Shown here: piece after piece, positions 8,101 through 22,826 of the stretch | Layout of the letters: each line of letters starts with the position of its first letter | How positions within the stretch are numbered: the first letter of the stretch is position 1 | Source of the DNA: GCA-2861595 sp035526335 | Lineage (GTDB): Bacteria; Actinomycetota; Acidimicrobiia; Acidimicrobiales; GCA-2861595 | DNA: 64,000 nucleotides | Direction of reading: 5' to 3' | Assembly: GCA_035526335.1 (NCBI GenBank) | Contig: DATLCN010000053.1 | Span: 1-64,000, forward strand | Translations under genes and position numbers: made by a program | Notes under the pieces: model-generated | The model's input: the letters and a program-made list of their open reading frames with translations, nothing else | Told to the model about the DNA's origin: nothing | The model's database searches: none

Positions 8101-8713
8101 CCAGAGCATCTTCGAGACGCTGACTCCTGAGGGAGCCGACGGCAAACGCCTCATGGGTCGCGATGGCAAGGCCACCCTCTACAACGGCCGCACCGGCGAG
8201 CCGTACGACAACCCGGTGTGCGTCGGCTACGTGTACATCCTGAAGCTGGCCCACCTCGTCGACGACAAGATCCACGCTCGCTCCACGGGGCCGTACAGCA
8301 TGATCACCCAGCAGCCGTTGGGTGGCAAGGCCCAGTTCGGCGGCCAGCGGTTCGGGGAGATGGAGGTGTGGGCACTCGAGGCCTACGGCGCCGCCTACGC
8401 CCTGCAGGAACTGCTCACCATCAAGTCCGACGACGTGCTCGGGCGTGTGAAGGTGTACGAGGCGATCGTCAAGGGCGAGAACATTCCCGAGCCCGGGATC
8501 CCCGAGTCGTTCAAAGTCCTCATCAAGGAGATGCAGTCGCTGTGCCTCAACGTCGAGGTCCTCTCGACCACGGGCCAGGAGATCGAGATGCGTGATCTGG
8601 ACGAGGACGTCTTCCGTACCGCCGAGGAACTGGGCATCGACATCTCCCGGCCTGAGCGTGGTTCTGATGAAGAAGACGAGCGTCGTGCGGCCGAACGCGC
8701 GACCCGGTTCTGA
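5165..8713 (+). CDS. rpoB: DNA-directed RNA polymerase beta subunit
   Basis: This is the beta subunit of RNA polymerase, 1182 residues, a usual actinobacterial length. The TTG start is preceded by CGAGGAG; the N-terminus reads MPSRPAVRERFSFANLDEVL. The rifampicin-binding cluster is wild type in its key residues: Q and D in QLSQFMDQ, H and R in THKRRLSA, and the serine of the same block. The active-site region GNKGVISKILPVEDMP and the C-terminal clamp segment GGKAQFGGQRFGEMEVWALE are intact. rpoC follows after 16 bases. Confidence 0.97.
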   Translation: MPSRPAVRERFSFANLDEVLPLPDLVAIQRASFEWFLDSGLVQTFRDISPIEDFTGQLRLELEFDSTDQDLRPPPKFSMEECKEKDMTYSAPIFVRARFMNATTGEIKEQTVFMGDFPMMTNKGTFIINGTERVVVSQLVRSPGVIFQPGRDAKTVVTGTIHPYRGEWIEFDVEAKPGKDITAGTRVARKRRLSLFVLLRALGYDEEGAPGLLDKFVRHFDFLEGQWAKEKELAPTREEALLEIYKRARPGEPPSVESARAYFENAFFNPKRYDLTRVGRYKLNRKLGPEVERAAEILDYDLERPVAGQGVLSPSELLAAATYMLHLANGEPGYRLDDQDHFANRRIRSVGELIQNQVRVGLSRMERVVRERMTTQDVEAITPQTLINIRPVVASIKEFFGTSQLSQFMDQVNPLSGLTHKRRLSAMGPGGLSRERAGFEVRDVHSSHYGRMCPIETPEGPNIGLIGHLATYGRINEYGFIETPYRTVVDGRVTEEVVYLAADEEEEHVIAQANASLDDQGNFNEDRVLVRRGPQGAGVRVGATTTSYGSSTEVDFVPPSEVDLMDVSPKQMVSVSTALIPFIEHDDANRALMGANMQKQAVPLLRPEAPYIGTGVEKRVACDAGDVMLAEGAGIVTEVTGDHITVDYEGKGRKIEKLAKFRRSNQNTCINQRSLVNEGDRVGAGTPLADGPSTHQGELALGKNLLVAFMPWEGYNYEDAIILSERLVRDDVLTSIHIQEHEVDARDTKLGAEEITRDIPNLSEEILKDLDERGIIRVGAEVSPGDVLVGKVTPKGETELTPEERLLRAIFGEKAREVRDTSLKVPHGEAGKVIDVRVFSRDDNQELPPGVNQLVRVYVAQKRKISEGDKLAGRHGNKGVISKILPVEDMPHLADGTTVDIILSPFGVPSRMNVGQVLEAHLGWAARWGWDAAATKTEPLKGTETKTRPITEPSVWVSTPVFDGAHWDEEDKAGRHPTIQSIFETLTPEGADGKRLMGRDGKATLYNGRTGEPYDNPVCVGYVYILKLAHLVDDKIHARSTGPYSMITQQPLGGKAQFGGQRFGEMEVWALEAYGAAYALQELLTIKSDDVLGRVKVYEAIVKGENIPEPGIPESFKVLIKEMQSLCLNVEVLSTTGQEIEMRDLDEDVFRTAEELGIDISRPERGSDEEDERRAAERATRF

Positions 8714-8729
8714 GAGAGAAGGGCACTGA

Positions 8730-12614
<3,885 letters not shown>

Positions 12615-12620
12615 CCGGCT

Positions 12621-12650
12621 TTGCCCGGGTCCTCGCCGAGGGCCTACGAT
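12621..12650 (+). promoter_or_regulatory. Candidate promoter of the str operon
   Basis: TTGCCC (12621-12626), 18 bases and TACGAT (12645-12650) lie just after the rpoC stop and about 50 bases before rpsL. The -35 resembles the TTGCCG boxes seen before rplM and infA in this window. Confidence 0.5.
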
Positions 12651-12701
12651 TGTCCACCGCCGACGGCCCCGAGCGTCGAAGGCGATACCAGAGAGGTTGC
12701 G

Positions 12702-13073
12702 TTGCCCACCATCGCGCAGTTGGTCCGCAAGGGCCGTCAGTCCAACCAGACCAAGTCGAAGACGCCGGCACTGAAGGGCGCGCCCCAGCGTCGCGGTGTG
12801 TGCACCCGTGTGTACACCACCACTCCGAAGAAGCCGAACTCAGCGCTGCGCAAGGTGGCCCGGGTCCGTCTCACCAGCGGTACCGAGATCACCGCCTACA
12901 TCCCCGGTGTCGGTCACAACCTCCAGGAGCACTCCATCGTGCTTGTCAGGGGTGGCCGGGTGAAGGACCTCCCCGGTGTGCGCTACAAGATCATCCGCGG
13001 CACCCTCGACACCTCGGGTGTCCGCGACCGCAAGCAGGCCCGGAGCCGTTACGGCGCGAAGAAGGACGGCTAG
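12702..13073 (+). CDS. rpsL: 30S ribosomal protein S12
   Basis: uS12 lies at the decoding centre of the small subunit. The TTG at 12702 (GAGAGG five bases upstream) gives 123 residues starting MPTIAQLVRKGR, as in the family; longer readings would include non-conserved residues. The streptomycin-related positions are wild type: lysines in TTPKKPNSALRK and in GRVKDLPGVRY. rpsG follows after two bases. Confidence 0.95.
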   Translation: MPTIAQLVRKGRQSNQTKSKTPALKGAPQRRGVCTRVYTTTPKKPNSALRKVARVRLTSGTEITAYIPGVGHNLQEHSIVLVRGGRVKDLPGVRYKIIRGTLDTSGVRDRKQARSRYGAKKDG

Positions 13074-13075
13074 CC

Positions 13076-13546
13076 ATGCCCCGCAAGGGACCTCCCCCCC
13101 GCCGAGAGCTGCTGCCCGATCCGGTCTACAAGTCCGTGGTCGTGACCCAGCTCGTGAACAAGATCCTCAGCCAGGGCAAGCGCACCACCGCCGAACGCAT
13201 CGTCTACGAGGCGCTCGACATCGTCAAGGACAAGACCGGCGCCGAGCCGATCGCCACCTTGAAGCGGGCGGTGGAGAACACCAAGCCCGCTCTCGAGGTC
13301 AAGAGCCGCCGGGTGGGCGGTGCCACGTACCAGGTACCGATCGAAGTGCGGCCCCGTCGATCCACCACGCTGTCCATCCGGTGGCTCGTGAGCTACTCCC
13401 GGCAGCGCCGGGAGAAGACGATGGGCCAGCGTCTGGCCAATGAGCTGCTCGACGCCTCGAACGGCATCGGCTCTGCCGTCAAGCGTCGGGAGGACGTCCA
13501 GAAGATGGCCGAATCCAACAAGGCCTTCGCGCACTACCGCTGGTAG
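13076..13546 (+). CDS. rpsG: 30S ribosomal protein S7
   Basis: uS7 nucleates assembly of the 30S head and contacts E-site tRNA. It has 156 residues from the ATG two bases after rpsL, the normal length. Recognisable segments are MPRKGPPPRR, VTQLVNKILSQGKRTTAERI, the central VKSRRVGGATYQVPIEVRP and the C-terminal MAESNKAFAHYRW. Confidence 0.96.
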   Translation: MPRKGPPPRRELLPDPVYKSVVVTQLVNKILSQGKRTTAERIVYEALDIVKDKTGAEPIATLKRAVENTKPALEVKSRRVGGATYQVPIEVRPRRSTTLSIRWLVSYSRQRREKTMGQRLANELLDASNGIGSAVKRREDVQKMAESNKAFAHYRW

Positions 13547-13590
13547 TCCGCACCCCCACCCCACCGATTCCTTCTCTCCAGGACCCACGC

Positions 13591-15687
<2,097 letters not shown>

Positions 15688-15714
15688 CGACCCAAGCGAT
15701 CAGAGGACATAAAC

Positions 15715-16908
<1,194 letters not shown>

Positions 16909-16919
16909 GTCGAGAGAAG

Positions 16920-17237
16920 ATGGCCGACAGCAAGCAGAAGATCCGGATCAGGCTGAAGGCCTACGACCACGAAGTTGTGGACCAGTCCACCAAGAAGATC
17001 GTCGAGACGGTGTTGCGTACCCAGGCCAAGGTCCGTGGCCCGGTTCCGCTGCCCACCGAGAAGCACCGCTACACGGTCATCCGCTCGCCCCACAAGTACA
17101 AGGACAGCCGCGAGCACTTCGAGATGCGCATCCACAAGCGCCTGCTCGACATCGTCGAGCACAGCGCCAAGACCGTCGACTCTCTCCAGCGCCTGGATCT
17201 CCCGGCCGGTGTCGACATCGAGATCAAACTGCAGTAA
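16920..17237 (+). CDS. rpsJ: 30S ribosomal protein S10
   Basis: uS10 is both a 30S head protein and the NusE transcription factor of antitermination complexes. The 105-residue protein starts MADSKQKIRIRLKAYDHEVV and contains GPVPLPTEKHRYTVIRSPHK. It begins the S10 cluster, but the next gene starts only after a 134-base spacer that contains a strong hairpin. Confidence 0.96.
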   Translation: MADSKQKIRIRLKAYDHEVVDQSTKKIVETVLRTQAKVRGPVPLPTEKHRYTVIRSPHKYKDSREHFEMRIHKRLLDIVEHSAKTVDSLQRLDLPAGVDIEIKLQ

Positions 17238-17309
17238 CTGCTAGAGTCCGTACCGGTTCAACCGATGTCCGTGGTCGCCTGCGGGAACCCCACGGCACAA
17301 TCCAATTTC

Positions 17310-17336
17310 GCTCCGCCGGGTATTCCCGGGCGGAGC
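17310..17336 (+). promoter_or_regulatory. Hairpin in the rpsJ-rplC spacer
   Basis: GCTCCGCC (17310-17317) pairs perfectly with GGCGGAGC (17329-17336). An inner GGG/CCC extends the stem past a single bulged G around a TATT loop. It is followed by only three T residues, so it is a weak terminator at best. A leader attenuator, or the ribosomal-protein binding site controlling the S10 genes (in Escherichia coli the L4 target is upstream of rpsJ), is possible. Confidence 0.55.
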
Positions 17337-17371
17337 TTTCGCGTGAGAGACAAGAGACAGACACCTCCAAC

Positions 17372-18013
17372 ATGGCCAGTACAGCGATCGTCGGCGAGAA
17401 GGTCGGGATGACCCAGATCTGGGACGACCAGAACCGTGCCATCCCTGTCACCGTCGTCAAGGTTCCGCCGCTTCGCGTCGTGCAGGTCAAGACAATCGAA
17501 AGTGATGGCTATTCTGCGCTTCAGGTGACGTTCGGCACGGTCAAGGCGAGCCGGGTCAACAAGCCCGAGGCCGGCCACTTCTCCCGGGCCGGCGTGGAAG
17601 CCGGTCGGAAGCTGGTCGAGCTGCGGCTCGAGGATGTCAGCGGCTACTCGGTGGGCCAGGAGATCAGGGTCGACCGCCTCGTCGCCGGCCAGCGGGTGGA
17701 CGTCACCGGGGTCAGTCGGGGCAAAGGTTTCATGGGCGTCATGCGCCGGCACAACTTCAAGGGCCAGGGTGCCGGCCACGGCAACCACAAGAAGCACCGC
17801 GCGCCAGGCGCCATCGGTGCGTGCGCCACTCCGGCCCGCGTCTTCAAAGGCATGAAGATGGCCGGCCAGATGGGCGCCCAGAAGGTCACCACCCTGAACC
17901 TCGAGGTGGTCGAGTCCGACGCCGAGCGGGATCTCCTGCTGGTGCGAGGTGCCGTGCCCGGGCCTCGTGGCGGGATGGTCCTCATCCGCAACGCCGTGAA
18001 GGGCGGGAAGTAG
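17372..18013 (+). CDS. rplC: 50S ribosomal protein L3
   Basis: uL3 is an early assembly protein whose loop reaches the peptidyl-transferase centre. From ATG 17372 the protein has 213 residues starting MASTAIVGEKVGMTQIW. The central loop motif GQGAGHGNHKKHRAPGAIG is present, as is GMKMAGQMGAQKVTTLNL. The frame is open upstream into the rpsJ region, but the family N-terminus fixes the start. Confidence 0.96.
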   Translation: MASTAIVGEKVGMTQIWDDQNRAIPVTVVKVPPLRVVQVKTIESDGYSALQVTFGTVKASRVNKPEAGHFSRAGVEAGRKLVELRLEDVSGYSVGQEIRVDRLVAGQRVDVTGVSRGKGFMGVMRRHNFKGQGAGHGNHKKHRAPGAIGACATPARVFKGMKMAGQMGAQKVTTLNLEVVESDAERDLLLVRGAVPGPRGGMVLIRNAVKGGK

Positions 18014-18016
18014 CAA

Positions 18017-18727
18017 ATGGCGACTGCAGATCTCCGTAAGGCCGACGGGTCCACCTCCGGATCCGTGACCCTTGATGACGCGCTGTTCGGCATCGCCCCC
18101 AACGTCGCCGTCCTGCACCAGGTGATCACCGCCCAGCTGGCCGCCGCCCGCTCCGGCACGCAGTCCACCAAGACCCGCGCCGAGGTTCGCGGCGGTGGCG
18201 CCAAGCCTTGGCGGCAGAAGGGCACCGGCCGCGCCCGCCAGGGCTCCAGCCGTGCCCCCCATTTCACCGGTGGCGGAGTCGCTCTCGGGCCGAAGCCCCG
18301 CAAGTACCGCCAGAAGACGCCCAAGAAGATGGTTCAACTCGCCCTCCGCTCGGCTCTCTCCGACCGTGCCTCCGAGGGCAAGGTCGTGGTGGTCGACACT
18401 TGGCCGTTCACGGCTCCGCGCACGAGGGACGCCCGCGCGGCGCTGGCCGCCCTCGGCCTCGACGGCCGGGTTCTGGTCGTGCTGGGCGACGACGAGGAGG
18501 CCGCAGCCAAGTCGTTCAGGAACCTCCCCGAGGTGCACGTGCTGGCTGCCAGCCAGCTGAATGCCTACGACGTGCTGTGCGCCGACTGGGTCGTCTTCAG
18601 CCAGGCCACTCTTCCCTCGGGCCCGGCGGCACCGGTAGGCGCCGCTGACGCTCCGGCCTCCTCCACCGGGGCGACGGAGACCACGGACACCAGCGACAGC
18701 GCTGAGACGGCGGAGGTGACCCCGTGA
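18017..18727 (+). CDS. rplD: 50S ribosomal protein L4 with C-terminal tail
   Basis: uL4 lines the nascent-peptide exit tunnel and in many bacteria represses the S10 operon. It has 236 residues. The core is normal, including the tunnel loop RAEVRGGGAKPWRQKGTGRA and the motif HFTGGGVALGPKPRKY. From about residue 197 a Pro/Ala/Ser/Thr-rich and then acidic tail follows, ending ETAEVTP. That is roughly 30-40 residues longer than the usual protein. The end overlaps rplW by four bases. Confidence 0.95.
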   Translation: MATADLRKADGSTSGSVTLDDALFGIAPNVAVLHQVITAQLAAARSGTQSTKTRAEVRGGGAKPWRQKGTGRARQGSSRAPHFTGGGVALGPKPRKYRQKTPKKMVQLALRSALSDRASEGKVVVVDTWPFTAPRTRDARAALAALGLDGRVLVVLGDDEEAAAKSFRNLPEVHVLAASQLNAYDVLCADWVVFSQATLPSGPAAPVGAADAPASSTGATETTDTSDSAETAEVTP

Positions 18728-19014
18728 AGGATCCCCGCGACGTCATCCTCCGCCCTGTCGTGTCCGAGAAGTCGTACTCGCTGCTCGACGAGGGCGTGTA
18801 CACCTTCGTCGTCGATCCCGCAGCCAACAAGACCGAGATCCGCCAGGCCATCGAGTCCATCTTCAATGTCAGGGTCACCAACGTGAACACCCTGAACCGC
18901 AAGGGGAAGCGGAAGCGCAACCGCAAGCAGGCCACCTTCGGGACCCGGCCGGACAGCAAGCGGGCCATCGTCACCCTCGCCGGTGAAGACCGCATCGATC
19001 TGTTCGAGAGCTGA
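18724..19014 (+). CDS. rplW: 50S ribosomal protein L23
   Basis: uL23 sits at the tunnel exit and docks trigger factor and SRP. The 96-residue protein begins with GTG overlapping rplD (GTGA). It has the N-terminal DPRDVILRPVVSEKSY motif and the loop RKGKRKRNRKQATFGTRPD. The length is normal. Confidence 0.95.
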   Translation: MKDPRDVILRPVVSEKSYSLLDEGVYTFVVDPAANKTEIRQAIESIFNVRVTNVNTLNRKGKRKRNRKQATFGTRPDSKRAIVTLAGEDRIDLFES

Positions 19015-19023
19015 CGAGGAGAC

Positions 19024-19860
19024 ATGGCCCTACGCAAACGCAAGCCCACCAGCGCCGGCCGGCGGTTTCAAACTGTCTCCGACTTCTCCGAGATTACCCG
19101 CGACCATCCTGAGAAGGCGCTGCTCGATGCCAAGCCGAGGACCGGCGGCCGCAACGCCCATGGGCGCAAGACGGCCCGCCATCGCGGCGGCGGTCACAAG
19201 AAGCAGTACCGCAAGATCGATTTCCGCAGGAACAAGGACGGCGTCCCGGCGACGGTCGCCGCCATCGAGTACGACCCGAATCGCAACGCCCGCATCGCCC
19301 TCCTCCACTACCACGACGGGGAGAAGCGCTACATCCTGGCCCCTGCCAACGTGGGCGTAGGCCATGTGCTCCAGAGCGGGCAGGGCGCAGACATCCGACC
19401 TGGCAACGCCATGCCCATGCGCTTCATCCCGGTGGGTACCACCATCCACAACGTGGAGCTGCAGCCGAACGGCGGCGGCAAGATGGCCCGCGGGGCGGGC
19501 ATGAGCATCCAGCTGGTGGCGAAGGAGGGCGACTTCGTGACCCTGCGCCTGCCCTCCACCGAGATGCGCCGGGTGTCCATCGACTGCCGGGCCACCATCG
19601 GTGAGGTCGGCAACGCCGAGGCTGAGCTGATCAAGGTGGGCAAGGCCGGCCGCAACCGGTGGAAGGGCATCCGCCCCCAGACGCGTGGTGTGGCCATGAA
19701 CCCCGTCGACCATCCCCTCGGCGGCGGCGAGGGCAAGTCCTCGGGCGGACGCCATCCGGTGTCGCCCTGGGGCAAGCCCGAAGGCCGCACCCGTGACAAG
19801 ACCAAGCCGTCCACCAGACTCATTGTTCGCCGTCGCCGCACACGCGGGTCCCGGAGGTAG
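19024..19860 (+). CDS. rplB: 50S ribosomal protein L2
   Basis: uL2 is needed for subunit joining and peptidyl-transferase activity. It has 278 residues, the standard length. The diagnostic C-terminal motif GGGEGKSSGGRHPVSPWG is intact and carries the conserved histidine; the N-terminal part includes GGRNAHGRKTARHRGGGHK. ATG follows the rplW stop after nine bases with AGGAGA upstream. Confidence 0.97.
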   Translation: MALRKRKPTSAGRRFQTVSDFSEITRDHPEKALLDAKPRTGGRNAHGRKTARHRGGGHKKQYRKIDFRRNKDGVPATVAAIEYDPNRNARIALLHYHDGEKRYILAPANVGVGHVLQSGQGADIRPGNAMPMRFIPVGTTIHNVELQPNGGGKMARGAGMSIQLVAKEGDFVTLRLPSTEMRRVSIDCRATIGEVGNAEAELIKVGKAGRNRWKGIRPQTRGVAMNPVDHPLGGGEGKSSGGRHPVSPWGKPEGRTRDKTKPSTRLIVRRRRTRGSRR

Positions 19861-19865
19861 ATGTC

Positions 19866-20144
19866 ATGACCCGCAGCCTCAAGAAGGGCCCCTTCGTCGA
19901 CGACCACTTGTTGAAGAAGGTCGACGCCCTCAACTCGCGCAACGAGAAGCGGGTGATCAAGACGTGGTCCCGTCGCTCCACGATCATCCCGGACATGGTC
20001 GGCCACACCATCGCCGTCCACGACGGCCGCAAGCACGTGCCCGTCTACGTCACCGAGTCGATGGTGGGCCACAAGCTGGGCGAGTTCGCACCAACCCGCA
20101 CGTTCCGGTACCACGCCGGCCAGGAAAGAGCGGGGAGGCGGTAG
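19866..20144 (+). CDS. rpsS: 30S ribosomal protein S19
   Basis: uS19 forms a head complex with S13 near the A site. It has 92 residues, starting MTRSLKKGPFVDDHLLKKV and containing RRSTIIPDMVGHTIAVHDG and MVGHKLGEFAPTRTF. The start is five bases after rplB. Confidence 0.96.
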   Translation: MTRSLKKGPFVDDHLLKKVDALNSRNEKRVIKTWSRRSTIIPDMVGHTIAVHDGRKHVPVYVTESMVGHKLGEFAPTRTFRYHAGQERAGRR

Positions 20145-20146
20145 CG

Positions 20147-20929
20147 GTGCCGGGCACCAAGACCAACGAGAGGGAGGGGACCCGCGCCATCCTTCGCCAC
20201 TCCCGCACCTCGGCCACCAAGGTCCGGGTCGTGCTCGACCTGATCCGTGGTCGTGAGGTGGGAGAGGCCCGCGACGTGCTGCGATTCTGCGAGCGCGACG
20301 CTGCCCTGCTGGTGGGCAAGCTGCTGGCTTCGGCCGTGGCCAACGCAGAGAACAACAACGGCCTCGACCCCGAGGAGCTGTTCGTCTCCGCCTGCTACGC
20401 CGACGAGGGAACGACGATGAAGCGCTGGCGGCCGCGGGCCAGAGGGCGCGCCACGCGTATCCGCAAGCGCACTTGCCACGTCACTGTCATCGTGAGCCGG
20501 CTGCCCGAGGACAAGTTGGCCCGGGCCAAGGCGAGACACGCGGCCGAAGCCGCGAGCAGCCGGGCCCGCCGCGTCCAGGGTGGTCGCCAGGGTCGCCCCA
20601 CCCGCCGTGACGCACGGATGCCGGGCACCGCGCCGGCGCCGGAGCAGGTTCCCACCGACGGGGGCGCTTCCGAAGAGACTGAGGGCGTCGAGGAGGTCAC
20701 GGCTGCCGCGGCCGGCGCCGAGGTCATCGAAACCGAGGCGGCGGGCCCCACCGAGGCTGCAGAGACCGACACCGAGGCTGTCGCCACCGAAACGGCCGAG
20801 CCCACCGAGGCGGCCGTCCCCGAGACCACCGAAACGACCGAGACCACAAGGGGTGCCGAAGCCGGCGCCAGCGACGAGGGCGCCGAAGCCGGCGCCACCA
20901 GCGAGCAGACGGAAGAGAAGGGCGAGTAA
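20147..20929 (+). CDS. rplV: 50S ribosomal protein L22 with long acidic tail
   Basis: uL22 lines the exit tunnel. The GTG at 20147, two bases after rpsS with GGGGAGG upstream, gives MPGTKTNEREGTRAILRHSR. The L22 fold covers about residues 10-120, with NAENNNGLDPEELFV and the tunnel loop RWRPRARGRATRIRKRT. Then come a basic linker (about 121-158) and an acidic Glu/Thr/Ala-rich tail to residue 260. Ordinary L22 has about 110-130 residues, so the protein is doubled in length. The tail is low complexity and probably disordered; no known domain is visible in it. Confidence 0.94.
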   Translation: MPGTKTNEREGTRAILRHSRTSATKVRVVLDLIRGREVGEARDVLRFCERDAALLVGKLLASAVANAENNNGLDPEELFVSACYADEGTTMKRWRPRARGRATRIRKRTCHVTVIVSRLPEDKLARAKARHAAEAASSRARRVQGGRQGRPTRRDARMPGTAPAPEQVPTDGGASEETEGVEEVTAAAAGAEVIETEAAGPTEAAETDTEAVATETAEPTEAAVPETTETTETTRGAEAGASDEGAEAGATSEQTEEKGE

Positions 20930-21879
20930 TGGGCCAGAAGGTCAATCCCTACGGGTTCCGCCTGGGCGTGACCACCGCCTGGAAGTCGCGCTGGTTCAAC
21001 GAACGCGACTACCAGGACCACGTGATCGAGGACTGGAAGATCCGCGACTACCTGAGCAGTCAGCTCGAGCGGGCAGCGGTCAGCCGCATCGAGGTGGAGC
21101 GCACCCGTGACCGCCTGCGCATCGACCTGCACACCGCCCGCCCCGGGATCGTCATCGGCCGCCGTGGCGCAGAAGCCGACCGGCTGCGCACCTACCTGGC
21201 CAAGCTGACCAACAACCCGCGCATCCAGCTCAACATCCAGGAGATCAGGCAGCCCGAACTGGACGCTGCCCTCATCGCACAGGGCATCGCCGACCAGCTC
21301 ACCGGCCGCGTCAGCTTCCGGCGGGCGATGAAGCGGGCGGTGCAGACGGTGCAGAAAGCCGGCGCCCAAGGCATCCGAGTGCAGTGCGCAGGCCGCCTCG
21401 GTGGGTCGGAAATGGCGAGACGCGAAGCCTACCGCGAGGGAAGGGTACCCCTTCATACCCTGCGGGCCGACATCGACTACGGCTTCCGCGAGGCCAAGAC
21501 CACCTTCGGGCGGATCGGCGTCAAGGTCTGGATCTACAAGGGTGACATCCTCCCCTACAAGATCTCCAGCGAGGACAAGATCAACAGGGAAGCGGCCATG
21601 GCCGTCGGTGAGACCTCCGGCCAGGGTGGCCCCCGGCGCATCATCTCCGCCGGCGGCGGTCGCCGACGACCCGATCAGGGTGAGCCCGGCACCGCGCTGC
21701 CCGACGCACCGGCCGGCGCCGACGACATCGACGGAGACGGCGCTGACGCCGTCGAAGCCAAGCCGATCATCCCCGAGGTCGACCCCGACATCGAGCGCCT
21801 GCTGGCGGAGGAAGAAGAGATCGAACGCCGCACCCGCGAGCACCACGAGGCTCCGCACTTCCGCAAGGAGACCGACTGA
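20929..21879 (+). CDS. rpsC: 30S ribosomal protein S3 with acidic tail
   Basis: uS3 guards the mRNA entry tunnel and carries helicase activity of the 30S subunit. It has 316 residues. The KH domain (GIVIGRRGAEADRLR) and the C-terminal domain (RVPLHTLRADIDYGFREAKT) are normal to about residue 215. Some 100 extra residues follow, first Arg/Gly-rich, then acidic with EEEEIERRTREHHE near the end. The start overlaps the rplV stop by one base. Confidence 0.95.
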   Translation: MGQKVNPYGFRLGVTTAWKSRWFNERDYQDHVIEDWKIRDYLSSQLERAAVSRIEVERTRDRLRIDLHTARPGIVIGRRGAEADRLRTYLAKLTNNPRIQLNIQEIRQPELDAALIAQGIADQLTGRVSFRRAMKRAVQTVQKAGAQGIRVQCAGRLGGSEMARREAYREGRVPLHTLRADIDYGFREAKTTFGRIGVKVWIYKGDILPYKISSEDKINREAAMAVGETSGQGGPRRIISAGGGRRRPDQGEPGTALPDAPAGADDIDGDGADAVEAKPIIPEVDPDIERLLAEEEEIERRTREHHEAPHFRKETD

Positions 21880-22304
21880 TGTTGATGCCTCGGAAGGTCA
21901 AGCACCGAAAGCAACAGAGAGGCCGGATGTCCGGTCTGGCCAAAGGCGGATCCACCGTCAACTTCGGCGACTACGGGATCCAGGCCCTCGAGCCGGCATG
22001 GGTCACGGCCCGCCAGATCGAGGCTGCCCGTATCGCCATGACCCGTCACGTCAAGCGCGGCGGCAAGGTGTGGATCCGGGTATTCCCCGACAAGCCGGTC
22101 ACTCAGAAGCCGGCCGAGACCCGCATGGGCTCCGGCAAGGGCAACCCCGAGCACTGGGTCGCCGTGGTCAAGCCCGGTCGTGTCCTTTTCGAGCTTGCCG
22201 GGGTGGGCGAGGAACTGGCGAGGGCCGCCATGGAGCGGGCCATCCAGAAGCTCCCCATGAAGGCGAAGTTCGTGGTCCGCCGCGACCAGGAGGTCCAGAT
22301 CTGA
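21879..22304 (+). CDS. rplP: 50S ribosomal protein L16
   Basis: uL16 shapes the A-site tRNA elbow contact and is added late in assembly. The ATG at 21879 overlaps the rpsC stop and has GGAG eight bases upstream. A second in-frame ATG at 21885 gives the family N-terminus MPRKVKHRKQQRGR but lies 14 bases from that site. The first start gives 141 residues with two extra (ML). The motif MGSGKGNPEHWVAVVKPGR is intact. Confidence 0.95.
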   Translation: MLMPRKVKHRKQQRGRMSGLAKGGSTVNFGDYGIQALEPAWVTARQIEAARIAMTRHVKRGGKVWIRVFPDKPVTQKPAETRMGSGKGNPEHWVAVVKPGRVLFELAGVGEELARAAMERAIQKLPMKAKFVVRRDQEVQI

Positions 22305-22537
22305 TGGCGCGATCCAAGGTCGAGGACTACAGGATCATGGGAGCCGAGGAGCTGGACACCCGCCTCGCCGAGGTGAAGCAGGAGCTGTTCAACCTCCGCT
22401 TCCAGCACGTGACAGGCCAGCTCGACAACATGTCGCGTCTTGGCCAGCTGAGGAAGGAGGTGGCGAGGATCAACACCATCCTGCGAGAGCAGGAGATCGC
22501 CGCCGCCGAACGAGAGACGGAGACAGCAAGTGGCTGA
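22304..22537 (+). CDS. rpmC: 50S ribosomal protein L29
   Basis: uL29 lies beside L23 at the tunnel exit. It has 77 residues starting MARSKVEDYRIMGAEEL, with the helical core KQELFNLRFQHVTGQLDNMS and the KEVARINTILREQE helix. The ATG overlaps the rplP stop by one base and its end overlaps rpsQ by eight bases. Confidence 0.94.
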   Translation: MARSKVEDYRIMGAEELDTRLAEVKQELFNLRFQHVTGQLDNMSRLGQLRKEVARINTILREQEIAAAERETETASG

Positions 22538-22826
22538 TACAGCGGGCACCGAGGCAGCAGCCTCCGGGGAGCGCCCCGTGAACCGGCGCAAGGTGCGGGA
22601 GGGGATCGTTGTCTCCAGCGCCATGGACAAGACCGTGATCGTGTCGGTGGTGGAGCGGGTGAGACACCGCCGTTACGCCAAGACGGTGCAGCGCACCAAG
22701 CGGCTCTTCGCCCACGACGAGCAGAACGAGGCCAGGGAGGGCGACCGCGTACGGGTCCAGGAGACCCGCCCCCTGTCCAAGCTCAAGCGCTGGCGAGTGG
22801 TCGAGATAACCGAGCGCGCCCGATGA
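22530..22826 (+). CDS. rpsQ: 30S ribosomal protein S17
   Basis: uS17 is a primary 16S rRNA-binding protein. The GTG start lies within the end of rpmC. The 98-residue product has an extra N-terminal stretch (about 17 residues, Ala/Glu-rich) before NRRKVREGIVVSSAMDKTV. The OB-fold motifs VQRTKRLFAHDE and VQETRPLSKLKRW are present. Confidence 0.94.
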   Translation: MADTAGTEAAASGERPVNRRKVREGIVVSSAMDKTVIVSVVERVRHRRYAKTVQRTKRLFAHDEQNEAREGDRVRVQETRPLSKLKRWRVVEITERAR

